A stretch of 64,000 bases of DNA from JALSRD01 sp964476595. GTDB taxonomy: Bacteria > Desulfobacterota > Desulfobacteria > Desulfobacterales > JALSRD01. Below the pieces are notes generated by a model, which did no database searches, was not told where the DNA came from, and saw only the letters and a program-made list of their open reading frames with translations. Location of the stretch: contig CAYZCL010000175.1 of NCBI GenBank assembly GCA_964476595.1, positions 36,433 through 100,432 of the forward strand, given 5' to 3'. Shown piece after piece: positions 17,514-27,236 of the stretch (position 1 is its first letter; the number at the start of each line of letters is the position of its first letter). The position numbers and the translations under genes were made by a program.

Positions 17514-17762
17514 GGCAGTTTACAGTTACGAAAAACCGGACACTACGGTGGGTCGATCGGCGCCGCAAACCGCACCCCGACGGCCGCACCGAGAGGGAAC
17601 TGCTGCTTGTCATATTCGTCTCAATCGCAACAATCTTCTTGTGAAACAATGTGTTGGATCGGTGGAGGACGTGAACCGAAGGTCGGTCCGAGGGCCTTCC
17701 GGGACGCACTCATGTCGCTGAACCGCCCTTTTAGCGCAGTGCGTCATAAAGGAGAGCCGGCC

Positions 17763-19259
17763 GTGGCCGCCGGCGGACACGTGCTGCCGGAGAGCGCCGC
17801 CGGTGAAAACGGCGCGCTGCCGGTGTCGGCCTGGGTGCCGGCCCTGCCGCTGGAGAACCTGGGGTCCCCCGACGCCCGCCGTCTGCTGGGCCTGCGTTAC
17901 GCCTATGTCGTGGGAGCCATGGCCAACGGCATCACCTCGGTGGAAATGGTGACCGCCATGGGAAACGCCGGCATGCTGGGCATTTTCGGCGCCGGCGGCC
18001 TGCCGTTGGAACGCATCGAAGAGGCCGTCGTCCAAATGGAACGGTCGGGGCCCATCCCCTGGGGCATCAACTTGATCCACAGTCCCGCCAACCCGGAACT
18101 GGAAAAGGCCACCGTGGACCTCTTTCTGCGGCGCCGGGTTCCGCTGGTCAGCGCCTCGGCCTTCCTGGGCCTGACACTGCCGTTGGTCTACCTGCGGGTG
18201 AAGGGGTTCCGCCGTGATGCCGACGGCAATCCCCTGCCCGGCCGGCCGCTGATCGCCAAGGTCTCCCGTGTCGAGGTGGCGCGCAGGTTCCTGTCGCCCC
18301 CTCCCGAAAAACTGCTGCGGGAGCTTCGAAACGCAAATCTCATCACCGAGGACGAAGCGCAGCTGGCCGCCGCCATGCCCATGGCCGACTGCATCACGGC
18401 CGAAGCCGACTCCGGCGGCCACACCGACAACCGGCCGGCGCTGACCCTGCTGCCCACCATGGTGGCCCTGCGCGACGAGCTGCAGCACGAATTCGGCTAT
18501 CGCCGGCGGGTAGAAGTGGGCCTGGCCGGCGGGATCGCCACCCCCGAGTCGACGGCCGCCGCCTTTGCCATGGGCGCCGCCTACGTGCTGGCGGGCAGCA
18601 TCCACCAGTCCTGCCGTGAGGCCGGCACATCCGCCGCCGTGCGCCGCATGTTGGCCGAAACCCGCCAGGCGGACATCGCCATGTGCCCCTCGGCCGACAT
18701 GTTCGAGATGGGCGTAAAGGTGCAGGTCCTCAAGCGCGGCACCATGTTCCCGCTGCGTGCCGCCCGCCTGTACGAACTCTACAGTGCCTACGAGTGCTGG
18801 GAAGACATCCCGGCCGACCAGCGGGCCACGGTGGAAAAAGAGATCCTGCGCAGCGATTTCGACGCGGCCTGGCGGGAAACCCGCGCCTTTTTCGAAACCC
18901 GCGAACCGGCCCAGATCGCCAAAGCCGAAGCGCAGCCGCGGCACAAAATGGCCCTGGTGTTCCGCTCCTACCTGGGCCGCGCCTCGGGCTGGGCCGTAAG
19001 CGGCGACGCGGACCGCCGCATCGACTACCAAATCTGGTGCGGGCCGGCCATGGGCGCCTTCAACCAGTGGGTCCTCGGCAGTTTCCTGCAGGGACCCGAG
19101 CGGCGCGACTCGGTGACGGTGGCCATGAACCTGCTGTTCGGCGCCGCCGTGCGCATGCGTGCCGGCTGGCTGCAACTGCAGGGCGTCGCCCTCCCGCCGG
19201 GCAACGACGCCTTTCGCCCGTTACAACTGGAAGAAATCCGGTCCCGTATCGAAACATGA
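17763..19259 (+). CDS. pfaD: PfaD-type enoyl reductase of the PUFA synthase
   Basis: A 498-residue FMN-dependent TIM-barrel protein of the 2-nitropropane dioxygenase/PfaD family. In PUFA synthases this separate protein reduces enoyl-ACP at selected cycles. Typical segments are YVVGAMANGITSVEMVTAMG, GMLGIFGAGGLPLE, ADCITAEADSGGHTDNRP, VGLAGGIATPESTAAAFAMG and, near the C-terminus, DYQIWCGPAMGAFNQWVLGS. I chose GTG 17763 because AAAGGAGAG stands 7 bases before it; an ATG at 17712 in the same frame has no ribosome site. Its stop overlaps the start of the megasynthase (ATGA), so they are translationally coupled. The gene order D-A-C differs from the Shewanella A-B-C-D order and resembles the myxobacterial pfa1-2-3 order. 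Confidence 0.92.
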   Translation: MAAGGHVLPESAAGENGALPVSAWVPALPLENLGSPDARRLLGLRYAYVVGAMANGITSVEMVTAMGNAGMLGIFGAGGLPLERIEEAVVQMERSGPIPWGINLIHSPANPELEKATVDLFLRRRVPLVSASAFLGLTLPLVYLRVKGFRRDADGNPLPGRPLIAKVSRVEVARRFLSPPPEKLLRELRNANLITEDEAQLAAAMPMADCITAEADSGGHTDNRPALTLLPTMVALRDELQHEFGYRRRVEVGLAGGIATPESTAAAFAMGAAYVLAGSIHQSCREAGTSAAVRRMLAETRQADIAMCPSADMFEMGVKVQVLKRGTMFPLRAARLYELYSAYECWEDIPADQRATVEKEILRSDFDAAWRETRAFFETREPAQIAKAEAQPRHKMALVFRSYLGRASGWAVSGDADRRIDYQIWCGPAMGAFNQWVLGSFLQGPERRDSVTVAMNLLFGAAVRMRAGWLQLQGVALPPGNDAFRPLQLEEIRSRIET

Positions 19260-22200
19260 CCACATCATCGACATCAGAGGAACGTGCCTTGAAACCCGCC
19301 TCCGAAACACCCGAACCGCAGCAGGAAGCCGTTGCCGTCATCGGCATGAGCTGCCTGTTCCCCCGCTCGCCGGGGCTGGAAGCCTACTGGCGCCTGCTGT
19401 ACCACGGCCTGGACGGCATCGGCGATGTACCCGAGAGCCACTGGTCCATCGAAGACTATTTCAGCGAGGACCCTTCCGCAAAAGACCGCGTCTACGTCAA
19501 GCGCGGCGGGTTCCTCTCGCCCGTGGATTTCGATCCCATGGCGTTCGGAATTCCGCCCAACCTTCTGGAGGCCACCGACACCTCCCAGCTTCTGGGGCTG
19601 GTGGTGGCCCGTGACTGCCTGCAGGACGCCGGCTACCCGGCGGAGCGGGAAGATTTCGACCGCGACCGCGTCAGCGTGATCCTGGGCGTCACCGGCACCC
19701 AGGAACTGGTCATCCCGCTGGGCGCGCGCCTGGGCCATCCCCACTGGCGCCGGGCCCTGGCCTCCGCCGGCATCGAGGGGGACAAGGCCCGCGAGATCAT
19801 GGACCGCATCGCCGACAGCTACGTCTCCTGGCAGGAGGGCTCCTTCCCGGGCCTTCTGGGCAACGTGGTTGCCGGCCGCATCTGCAACCGACTGGACCTG
19901 GGCGGCACCAACTGCGTCGTGGACGCCGCCTGCGCCAGCTCCATGAGCGCCCTGCACCTGGCGCTGCTGGAGTTGCTCAGCGGGCGCAGCGACATGGTGG
20001 TCACCGGCGGGGTGGACACCCTCAACGACATCTTCATGCACATGTGTTTCGCCAGCACCCAGATCCTGTCCCCCACCGGCGACGTGCGCCCCTTTTCCCG
20101 CAAGGCCGACGGCACGCTGCTGGGCGAGGGCATCGGCATGCTGGCACTCAAGCGCCTGTCCGACGCCGAAAAGGACGGCGACCGCATCTACGCCGTCATC
20201 CGCGGACTGGGCACCTCCAGCGACGGCCGCAGCCAGAGCATCTACGCGCCCCGCGCCGCCGGACAGGCCAAGGCCCTGCGTCAGGCCTACCGCTCGGCCG
20301 GCGTGACGCCCGACACGGTGACGCTCGTCGAGGCCCACGGCACCGGCACCCGCGTGGGCGACCGCACCGAGGTCGAGGCCCTGCGCGAAGTCTTCGGCGG
20401 AGGGGACCGCGAACGCCCCTTCTGCGCCCTGGGTTCGGTAAAATCCATGATCGGCCACACCAAGGCCGCCGCCGGCTCGGCCGGCCTCATCAAGGCCGTC
20501 CTGGCCCTGCACCACAAGGTGCTGCCGGCCACCATCAAGGCCGAAGACCCCGACCCCGGACTGCATCTCGAAGACAGCCCCTTCTACCTCAACCACCGCT
20601 CGCGGCCCTGGTTCGGCCACCCGGACCATCCGCGCCGGGCCGGGGTGAGCGCCTTCGGCTTCGGCGGCAGCAACTTCCACGCCGTGGTGGAAGAGTACCG
20701 CCCCGCCAAAACACACACCTCCTGGGACCCTGCGGTGGAAATCGCGGCCCTGTCGGGGGACACGCGCGAAGCGCTGCACGAGGCGCTGGACGCATGGCGC
20801 TCCTTTTTCGAGAACGACCCGTCGGCCGACGAACTGGCCCGCCGGGCGGCGTCCTCCCGGGAAGCGTTCTCCCGGTCCGACGAACAGCGCCTGCTGGTGG
20901 TGCTGGAAGACGCCCTGCAGGACCCGCAGAAAACGGCAGCCCTTTTCGCCCGGGCGGCCGATACCCTGGAAGAGCGCGCCGACCAGCGCCGCTGGAATTT
21001 CGGCAACGTGTTTTTCGGCAGCGGCCCCCGCCCGGGCAGACTGGTGTTCATGTTTCCCGGCCAGGGCAGCCAGTACGTGGGCATGGGCAGCGACCTGGCC
21101 TGCACCTTTCCCGAGGCCCTGTCGCTTTTCGAGGAGGCCAACCGCCGCTGCCGGCTGCCCCGGCGGTTGAGCGATTACGTCTACCCGCCGCCCGCCACCG
21201 ACAAGAAGACGCTCCAGCGGCAGGAGGCCGACCTGCGCAGCACCGACATCGCCCAGCCGGCCATCGGGGCCGTGAGCCTCATGATGGACCGGGTGCTGGC
21301 GGCATTCGGGGTCCGTCCCGAGATCACCTGCGGCCACAGCTACGGCGAGCTGTGCGCCCATTTCGCCGCCGGCTGGATCGACCTGGAGGCCCTGTTTCAC
21401 CTCTCGGTCATGCGCGGCCGCTACATGGCCGCGGCCGGCAGGAGCGGCGGCGAGGCCGGCGGCATGCTGGCCGTCAAGGCCCCCCTGGACGATCTCCAGC
21501 AGCTGGTGGAGACCAGCGGCCTGGACCTCATCCTAGCCAACCGCAACAGCCCTTCCCAGGGCGTGCTCTCCGGCACGCTGGAAGCCATCGACCGGGCCGC
21601 CGCCCTGTGCAAGCAGCAGGGTTTCCGGGCCATCAAACTGCCCGTGGCGGCCGCCTTTCACAGCCGCCTGGTGGAGGACGCCCAGCGCCCCTTTGCCCGG
21701 GAACTGGAAAAGGTGCGTTTTTCGCCGGGTGAAATCGGCGTGTATTCCAACACCACCGCCGGGCCCTACCCCGAGGATGCCGCCGAGGCCCGTGAAATCC
21801 TGGCCGGGCAGATTCTGCAGCCGGTCGACTTCGTCAACGAAATCCGTCACATCTTCCAAAGCGGGGCCGCCACCTTCGTCGAGGTCGGCCCGCGTGTCGT
21901 GCTCACCGGCCTGGTGAAAGCCATCCTCAAAGGCGAGGACATCCACTGTTTCGGCGTGGACGCCTCTTCCGGCAAGAAATCCGGCCTGGCCGACCTGGCC
22001 CGCTGCCTGGGGCAGCTGGCCGCCCTGGGCCACGGCGTCAACCTCAACCGCTGGGGGGGACCTCCGCCCCCGGCGCCGCGAAAGAAGCCCGTCATGAACA
22101 TCCCCATTTCCGGAGCCAACTACCGCAAGCCCGCCCCCGGCGCCTCCGGCACCGGCAGCCGGGACGCCGCTGACCCCGAACCTGTTTCCGCCGAACGTAC

Positions 22201-25200
22201 CGCCGCACCGGCGAGGCCGGCGCCGACCGCGGCTCCGACGGAACCGGCGCCCGCACGGATCCCGCCGGACGATCCGCCCACCGCCGAAAGCCCCCCGGCG
22301 CCCGCGTCGCACCCGACCCCCGACGGCTCCCTGGCCGCCAGCGCGCTGCAGGCGGTCCGGCAGGGCCTGTCCGCCATCGAACGCCTGCAGCAGGAAACCG
22401 CCCGCACCCACCAGCTTTTCCTGGAAAGCCAGCGGGAGGCCACCGTGGCTCTGCAGCGCATGATGGCCCAGACGGCCCTGGGTTTCCCGGAGGGTGAAGC
22501 GCCTCCGGCCACGGTCTCCCCGCTTCCCGGCATGTCCGAATCCCTTTCGCCCGCGGTGCCTTCGCCCGCAGCGCCTCCGGTCGAGGCCTTTCAGCCACCG
22601 ACGGCGCCTGCTCCAGGGGCAATCACGGCCGCACCGGCCCAGGCGCCGACGCCCGCCGTCGAAACGCCGCCGGCGCGTTCCGCGGCGTCGGATGCACCGG
22701 TCGTCGACACACCCGCCGCCTCCTCCGGGGCGCCGAACCGGCCGGCGCCGCACAACGCGCCGCCCATGGAGAAGGTTCTGCTGGAGGTGGTGGCGGAACT
22801 GACGGGATACCCGGCCGAGATGCTGCGCCTGGACATGGACATCGAGGCTGACCTGGGCATCGACTCCATCAAGCGCGTCGAGATCCTCTCGGCTTTCGAG
22901 GAAAAGCTACCCGACCTGCCGCCCATCAGCCCCGACAAGGTCGCCACCCTCAAAACCCTGGGCCAGATCGTGGACCTGCTCACCGAAACCGGCGACATGC
23001 CTTCCGCCCCCCCCGCGGATCCGGCGCCCCCGGCAACGGACACCCCGACGACCCGGCCGTCATCCGTCCCGGCCGCCGCACCCGCCATCGAGAAAGTCCT
23101 GCTGGAGGTGGTGGCGGAACTGACGGGATACCCGGCCGAGATGCTGCGCCTGGACATGGACATCGAGGCCGACCTGGGCATCGACTCCATCAAGCGCGTC
23201 GAGATCCTCTCGGCCTTCGAGGAAAAGCTGCCCGACCTGCCGCCCATCAGCCCCGACAAGGTCGCCACCCTCAAAACCCTGGGCCAGATCGTGGCGGTGA
23301 TCGCCCCGCGGTCGGCCGAAACGGAGCCGGCCGCGGAACCGCCGAAGCCCGACAGCAAACTGGTGGTCTTTCCGGGGCGCAAAACGGATGACGCCGCCCC
23401 CCTGCCGGCCGCCGGCTGGCCGGACGGGATCCAGCGCCGCTGCGTGCGCTTCCGGGAGGCATCCTTTCAACCGGGCGCTTCGCTGTCGCTCGCGCCCGGA
23501 CGGCGGGTCTTCATTGCGGGCGCCGAAGACGACCCGCTGGCGCAGGCGCTGAAGGACCGCTTGCAAAGCCGCGGCGTCGCGAGCGAGGTCCTTTCCCTTG
23601 CGCGCGCCGCCGATCCCGCCTTCACGCCCACGCGCGCCGCCGGCCTGGTCCTGATCGCACCCGAGGACCTGCCCCGGGAGGGCGAAGCCCTCTACCGGAG
23701 TGATTTCGCCGCCGAAGCCTTCGCCGCCCTGCACCGCTTCGCCCCGCACCTGGCGGACGCCGCCCGCGAAGGCGACGCCGTGCTGGCCACCGTCTCGCGC
23801 CTGGACGGCCGTTTCGGGTTCGGCGGCGAGGCGCAGGGTTCTCCCTTGGGGGCCGCCCTGGCCGGGATGACCAAGACCGCGTCCCACGAGTGGCCCTCGG
23901 TCACCTGCCGCGCCTTCGATGTTCCCGCCGCCGGCGGCGGCGAAAGCGCCACGGCCGACGCCGTGGCGGCGGAACTGCTGACGCCCATGGACACCGACGG
24001 CGTGGAAATCGGCCTGCTGCCCTCCGGCGGCGCCATTCGCCGCATGGTGCCGGTGCTGGCCGATGAGCCCCTTCCGGTGCAGGACGAAGAACGGCTGGCG
24101 CTCTCCGCCGGCGAAGTGGTGGTGGTCAGCGGCGGCGCCCGCGGCATCACGGCCGCCGCCACCCGCGCCCTGGCCGACGCCGTACGTCCCACCCTGTTGA
24201 TCCTGGGCCGCAGCCCGGCCGTTTTCGAAGAGCCCGCCTGGCTGAAAAACGCCGTCGAGCCCGCCGAGATCAAGAAGGCCGTCTTCGAAAACGAGTTCGC
24301 GGGCCGCGCCGCACCCGCCGAGGTGGAAGCCGCCTACCGCCGCTACCGCGCCAACCGTGAACTGGCGGCCGCGCTGAAGGCCGTTGAAGAGGCCGGGGCG
24401 CCCGTTTTCTACCACAGCGTGGATATCCGCGACCGGCTGGCCGTGGCCCGGATCATCAACGGTGTCCGGCAGCAGCACGGTCCGGTGCGGGCCGTCATCC
24501 ACGCCGCCGGCGTGCTGGAGGACCGCTTCATTGCCGACAAGACGCCCGAACAGTTCCGGCGGGTCTTCGACACCAAGGTCGGCGGCCTCGGTTCCCTGCT
24601 GGAGGCCGTAGACCCCCGGCAGCTGCGCTACCTGGTGCTCTTCTCCTCGGTGGCGGCCCGCATGGGAAACCCCGGCCAGGCCGATTACGCCGCCGCCAAC
24701 GAGGTGCTCAACAAGATCGCCCAGCAGGACGCCCGGCGCCTTCCCGACTGCCGCTGTCTGTCCATCAACTGGGGTCCGTGGGACGGCGGCATGGTGACGT
24801 CTTCCCTCAAGCGCGCCTTTGCCGATCGCGGCATCGACCTGATTCCCGTGGAAACCGGTGTGCGCTGCCTGCTGCTGGAGATGAGCCGCCCGCCGGGCGG
24901 TGACGTCGAGGTCGTCGTCGGCGCACGCCTGGTTTCCGATGAAAAGCAAACCGCGGCCCCTGCCGCACCCGCCGGGCCGCGGCTTTCACTGGCCTTCAAG
25001 CAAAAGGTCTCCACCCGCACCACGGGCATCCTCGAGGCCCACGTCATCGACGGGTCGCCGGTGGTGCCCCTGGCGCTCATGACCGAGTGGATGGCCCACG
25101 GCGCGCTGCACGAAAACCCGGGTCTGCTGCTGTGCGGCCTGCAGGACGTGCGCCTGCTCAAGGGAATCCGGCTGGTGGGCGGGGAGGAAAAAGTGGTGCG

Positions 25201-25840
25201 CCTGATGGCCGGCAAGGCCCGTCCTCAGGACGCGCTTTACGAGGTGCCGGTGGAGGTGCGCGACGGCATCGTGGACGGCCGCGAGGACATCCACGCCCGC
25301 GGCAGCGTCCTGCTGTCCGAGCGCCTGCCGCAGGCACCGCCGGACTTCGACCTGCAGGCGTATCCCGCCGGCCAATCCTACGGCAGAAGCACGCGCGAGA
25401 TCTACGGCCAGATCCTGTTTCACGGCCGGCCGCTGCAGGGTATCCGGCGCGTGGCGGCCGGAACGCGCAAGTTCATGGCGGCGCGTGTCGCGGCCGCTCC
25501 GCCGCCCGCACGATGGATGAGCAACCCCCTGCGCAGCCGCTGGATCATGGACCCCCTGGTGCTGGACTGCGCCTTCCAGATGGCCATCCTGTGGTGCTAC
25601 GACCACGAGGGCATGGTGTCGCTGCCCTCTTACATCCGGACATACACCCAGTACCGACGCCGCTTTCCGGCGGACGGAGTCACGGCCGTGCTGGAATCGG
25701 TTTCCACTTCCGGCCGCCGCTTCACGGGCGACTTCACCTTCGTGGACGCCGACGGCGCCGTGGTGGCCCGCATGGAAGGCTACGAGGCCGTCATGAGCCC
25801 GACGCTCTTCAACGCCTTCCGCGCCAACACGGCGGCTTGA
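19256..25840 (+). CDS. pfaA: PfaA-like PUFA synthase: KS-AT-ACP-ACP-KR-DH
   Basis: A 2194-residue multidomain synthase. Ketosynthase, about residues 20-470: Cys226 in DAACASSM, His361 in EAHGTGT and His401 in MIGHTKAAAG. Acyltransferase, about 595-900: FPGQGSQYVGMG and Ser695 in GHSYGE. A Pro/Ala-rich linker follows, then two acyl carrier domains with phosphopantetheine serines near 1204 and 1311 in LGIDSIKRVE. The ketoreductase starts near 1620 (VVSGGARGITAAATRAL). A PKS-type dehydratase-like hotdog pair fills about 1905-2190. It extends the growing chain with malonyl units. Only two carrier domains are present, at the low end for PUFA synthases, and they are almost identical in DNA. Its end meets a convergent helicase gene 1 base away. 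Confidence 0.95.
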   Translation: MTTSSTSEERALKPASETPEPQQEAVAVIGMSCLFPRSPGLEAYWRLLYHGLDGIGDVPESHWSIEDYFSEDPSAKDRVYVKRGGFLSPVDFDPMAFGIPPNLLEATDTSQLLGLVVARDCLQDAGYPAEREDFDRDRVSVILGVTGTQELVIPLGARLGHPHWRRALASAGIEGDKAREIMDRIADSYVSWQEGSFPGLLGNVVAGRICNRLDLGGTNCVVDAACASSMSALHLALLELLSGRSDMVVTGGVDTLNDIFMHMCFASTQILSPTGDVRPFSRKADGTLLGEGIGMLALKRLSDAEKDGDRIYAVIRGLGTSSDGRSQSIYAPRAAGQAKALRQAYRSAGVTPDTVTLVEAHGTGTRVGDRTEVEALREVFGGGDRERPFCALGSVKSMIGHTKAAAGSAGLIKAVLALHHKVLPATIKAEDPDPGLHLEDSPFYLNHRSRPWFGHPDHPRRAGVSAFGFGGSNFHAVVEEYRPAKTHTSWDPAVEIAALSGDTREALHEALDAWRSFFENDPSADELARRAASSREAFSRSDEQRLLVVLEDALQDPQKTAALFARAADTLEERADQRRWNFGNVFFGSGPRPGRLVFMFPGQGSQYVGMGSDLACTFPEALSLFEEANRRCRLPRRLSDYVYPPPATDKKTLQRQEADLRSTDIAQPAIGAVSLMMDRVLAAFGVRPEITCGHSYGELCAHFAAGWIDLEALFHLSVMRGRYMAAAGRSGGEAGGMLAVKAPLDDLQQLVETSGLDLILANRNSPSQGVLSGTLEAIDRAAALCKQQGFRAIKLPVAAAFHSRLVEDAQRPFARELEKVRFSPGEIGVYSNTTAGPYPEDAAEAREILAGQILQPVDFVNEIRHIFQSGAATFVEVGPRVVLTGLVKAILKGEDIHCFGVDASSGKKSGLADLARCLGQLAALGHGVNLNRWGGPPPPAPRKKPVMNIPISGANYRKPAPGASGTGSRDAADPEPVSAERTAAPARPAPTAAPTEPAPARIPPDDPPTAESPPAPASHPTPDGSLAASALQAVRQGLSAIERLQQETARTHQLFLESQREATVALQRMMAQTALGFPEGEAPPATVSPLPGMSESLSPAVPSPAAPPVEAFQPPTAPAPGAITAAPAQAPTPAVETPPARSAASDAPVVDTPAASSGAPNRPAPHNAPPMEKVLLEVVAELTGYPAEMLRLDMDIEADLGIDSIKRVEILSAFEEKLPDLPPISPDKVATLKTLGQIVDLLTETGDMPSAPPADPAPPATDTPTTRPSSVPAAAPAIEKVLLEVVAELTGYPAEMLRLDMDIEADLGIDSIKRVEILSAFEEKLPDLPPISPDKVATLKTLGQIVAVIAPRSAETEPAAEPPKPDSKLVVFPGRKTDDAAPLPAAGWPDGIQRRCVRFREASFQPGASLSLAPGRRVFIAGAEDDPLAQALKDRLQSRGVASEVLSLARAADPAFTPTRAAGLVLIAPEDLPREGEALYRSDFAAEAFAALHRFAPHLADAAREGDAVLATVSRLDGRFGFGGEAQGSPLGAALAGMTKTASHEWPSVTCRAFDVPAAGGGESATADAVAAELLTPMDTDGVEIGLLPSGGAIRRMVPVLADEPLPVQDEERLALSAGEVVVVSGGARGITAAATRALADAVRPTLLILGRSPAVFEEPAWLKNAVEPAEIKKAVFENEFAGRAAPAEVEAAYRRYRANRELAAALKAVEEAGAPVFYHSVDIRDRLAVARIINGVRQQHGPVRAVIHAAGVLEDRFIADKTPEQFRRVFDTKVGGLGSLLEAVDPRQLRYLVLFSSVAARMGNPGQADYAAANEVLNKIAQQDARRLPDCRCLSINWGPWDGGMVTSSLKRAFADRGIDLIPVETGVRCLLLEMSRPPGGDVEVVVGARLVSDEKQTAAPAAPAGPRLSLAFKQKVSTRTTGILEAHVIDGSPVVPLALMTEWMAHGALHENPGLLLCGLQDVRLLKGIRLVGGEEKVVRLMAGKARPQDALYEVPVEVRDGIVDGREDIHARGSVLLSERLPQAPPDFDLQAYPAGQSYGRSTREIYGQILFHGRPLQGIRRVAAGTRKFMAARVAAAPPPARWMSNPLRSRWIMDPLVLDCAFQMAILWCYDHEGMVSLPSYIRTYTQYRRRFPADGVTAVLESVSTSGRRFTGDFTFVDADGAVVARMEGYEAVMSPTLFNAFRANTAA
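22778..22973 (+). repeat. ACP repeat unit 1 within pfaA
   Basis: 196 bases encoding carrier domain 1. They recur 321 bases downstream with only three differences that I see (all synonymous), so the two 65-residue protein segments are identical. This suggests a recent duplication or ongoing gene conversion. Confidence 0.92.
23099..23294 (+). repeat. ACP repeat unit 2 within pfaA
   Basis: Second copy of the 196-base carrier-domain repeat, offset 321 bases (107 codons) from the first. The linker between the copies is Pro/Ala-rich and is not duplicated. Confidence 0.92.
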
Positions 25841-25841
25841 A

Positions 25842-27236
25842 TCACTCTCCGTACACCCGCCGCCGCGCACGGGCGGCGGCGGCCAGGGCGGGTACGCGCT
25901 CGTCCACGTAGTCGTAGACCACGGCGCGGTTCTTTCCCGGAAGCGGCCGCAGCACCCTGCCGAGGTACTGTACCAGGCGGCCGCTGAAACGGATGGGGGT
26001 GGTCAGAAAGAGGGTCGTCAGCTCCCCGCAGTCGATGCCCTCTCCCATCAGCTGCCCGGTGGCCACCAGCACGCGGCATTTGCCGCGGCGCACCTTCTCC
26101 AGTACCCGCCCCCGCTCTTCCCGCGTCAGGTCGCCGGTGAGCAGCTCGGCGTCGATCTTGTGGCCGAAGGTCAGCAGCGCCCGCAGGGTCTCGCAGTGGC
26201 TCTTGCGGTCCGACAGCACCAGGCAGACGCCCCGTCCCCGACGGGCCTCGCGGGCCACGTCTTCGGCGATCATGCGGTTGCGCCGATCGTCGCAGGTCAG
26301 TTCGACCAGCATCTTGCTGTACTCCTGGACCGGGTCGTGAAAGGGTTCGAAGGTCGTGGGGCGATAGACGATGTGCACCGGCAGCACATCGCCGCTGTCC
26401 ACCAGGTGCTTCTTGTCCACCCGGTGGTGCAGGCTCCCGAGGTGCCAGAAAATGAGATCGTCCAGCTTGTCGCGCCGCCAGGGGGTGGCCGTAAGCCCCA
26501 GCATGTAGCGGCTGTCGAAGGCGCTGACCGCCTCGGTGAAGGTCCGGCTGGGGCAACGGTGGCACTCGTCCACCACCAGGAAACCGGTCCTGCGGGCGAC
26601 TTCGTCGGCGCATTTGTAGAGGGTCTGCACCATGGCCACTGTGATGCGGTCGCCCAGCCGCCGCCGCCCGCCGCCGATGCGCCCCACCTCTTCGGCCGGC
26701 AGTCCCAGGAAGTGCCGGATGCGTTCCACCCACTGGCGCGCCAGGTCGCTGGTGTGCACCACGATGAGGGCCGGCTGGCGCCGCCGGGCCACCAGGTGCA
26801 GCGCCATGACCGTCTTGCCGCTGCCGGTGGGCGCGCACAGGGTGCCGAAGTCGCGCGCCGCCATGCGCGTCAGGGCCTCCTGCTGAAAGGGTTTGAGCTC
26901 CCCGTGGAACGTGAAATTGACCGGCTTCAGGCTGCGTCGCCGGTCGTCGATGGTCCAGCGGAGCCCCTTCTCGCGGCACAGCAGCAGCAGTTGCCGCATG
27001 TATCCGCGGGGAAGCCGCAGGCCGCCGTCGGAAATTCTGCGGTAAAATTTCAGCCGCCGCGGAACGCCGCGGTTCCAGCGTCCCATGCGGTGGTTCTCGA
27101 GCCACTTGGGATTGGTGAAGGAGAGACGGTCTTCCAGCTCATCGCGCAGCTCCGCCGGCAGTCCTTTCACACGCAGGCTGCGGGACAGGATGATCCGCAC
27201 GCGATCGCGGGACGTTTCGGCCGTGGGGGCACTCAT
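25842..27236 (-). CDS. SF2 DEAD/DEAH-box helicase (RadD/XPB-like)
   Basis: A 464-residue superfamily 2 helicase. Motif I is APTGSGKTVMALH, motif II DECHRC, motif III LGLTATPWRRDK, and motif VI is QYLGRVLRPLPGK. A short N-terminal region of about 115 residues precedes the Q-like ELKPFQQEAL. This architecture matches small DNA helicases of the XPB/RadD type often annotated as type III restriction-like, but no nuclease domain is present. The ATG at 27236 overlaps the stop of the upstream gene by 4 bases (ATGA), so the pair is co-translated. It is convergent with pfaA and unrelated to lipid synthesis by sequence. Confidence 0.85.
   Translation of the reverse strand: MSAPTAETSRDRVRIILSRSLRVKGLPAELRDELEDRLSFTNPKWLENHRMGRWNRGVPRRLKFYRRISDGGLRLPRGYMRQLLLLCREKGLRWTIDDRRRSLKPVNFTFHGELKPFQQEALTRMAARDFGTLCAPTGSGKTVMALHLVARRRQPALIVVHTSDLARQWVERIRHFLGLPAEEVGRIGGGRRRLGDRITVAMVQTLYKCADEVARRTGFLVVDECHRCPSRTFTEAVSAFDSRYMLGLTATPWRRDKLDDLIFWHLGSLHHRVDKKHLVDSGDVLPVHIVYRPTTFEPFHDPVQEYSKMLVELTCDDRRNRMIAEDVAREARRGRGVCLVLSDRKSHCETLRALLTFGHKIDAELLTGDLTREERGRVLEKVRRGKCRVLVATGQLMGEGIDCGELTTLFLTTPIRFSGRLVQYLGRVLRPLPGKNRAVVYDYVDERVPALAAAARARRRVYGE

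Larger units (their letters stand above)
17257..17762. other. Regulatory region between xerD and the PUFA operon
   Basis: About 500 bases without a gene. It holds a hairpin ATGACGCA/TGCGTCAT right after xerD (17258-17282), the xerD terminator (17381-17415), a strong promoter (17485-17513) and a leader of about 240 bases before the pfaD start. The octamer TGCGTCAT recurs at 17740-17747, just before the pfaD ribosome site. Confidence 0.6.

Noticed and set aside
17610..19175. 521-codon open frame opposite pfaD
   Set aside because: Antisense shadow of a well-conserved gene; no recognisable motif and biased composition.
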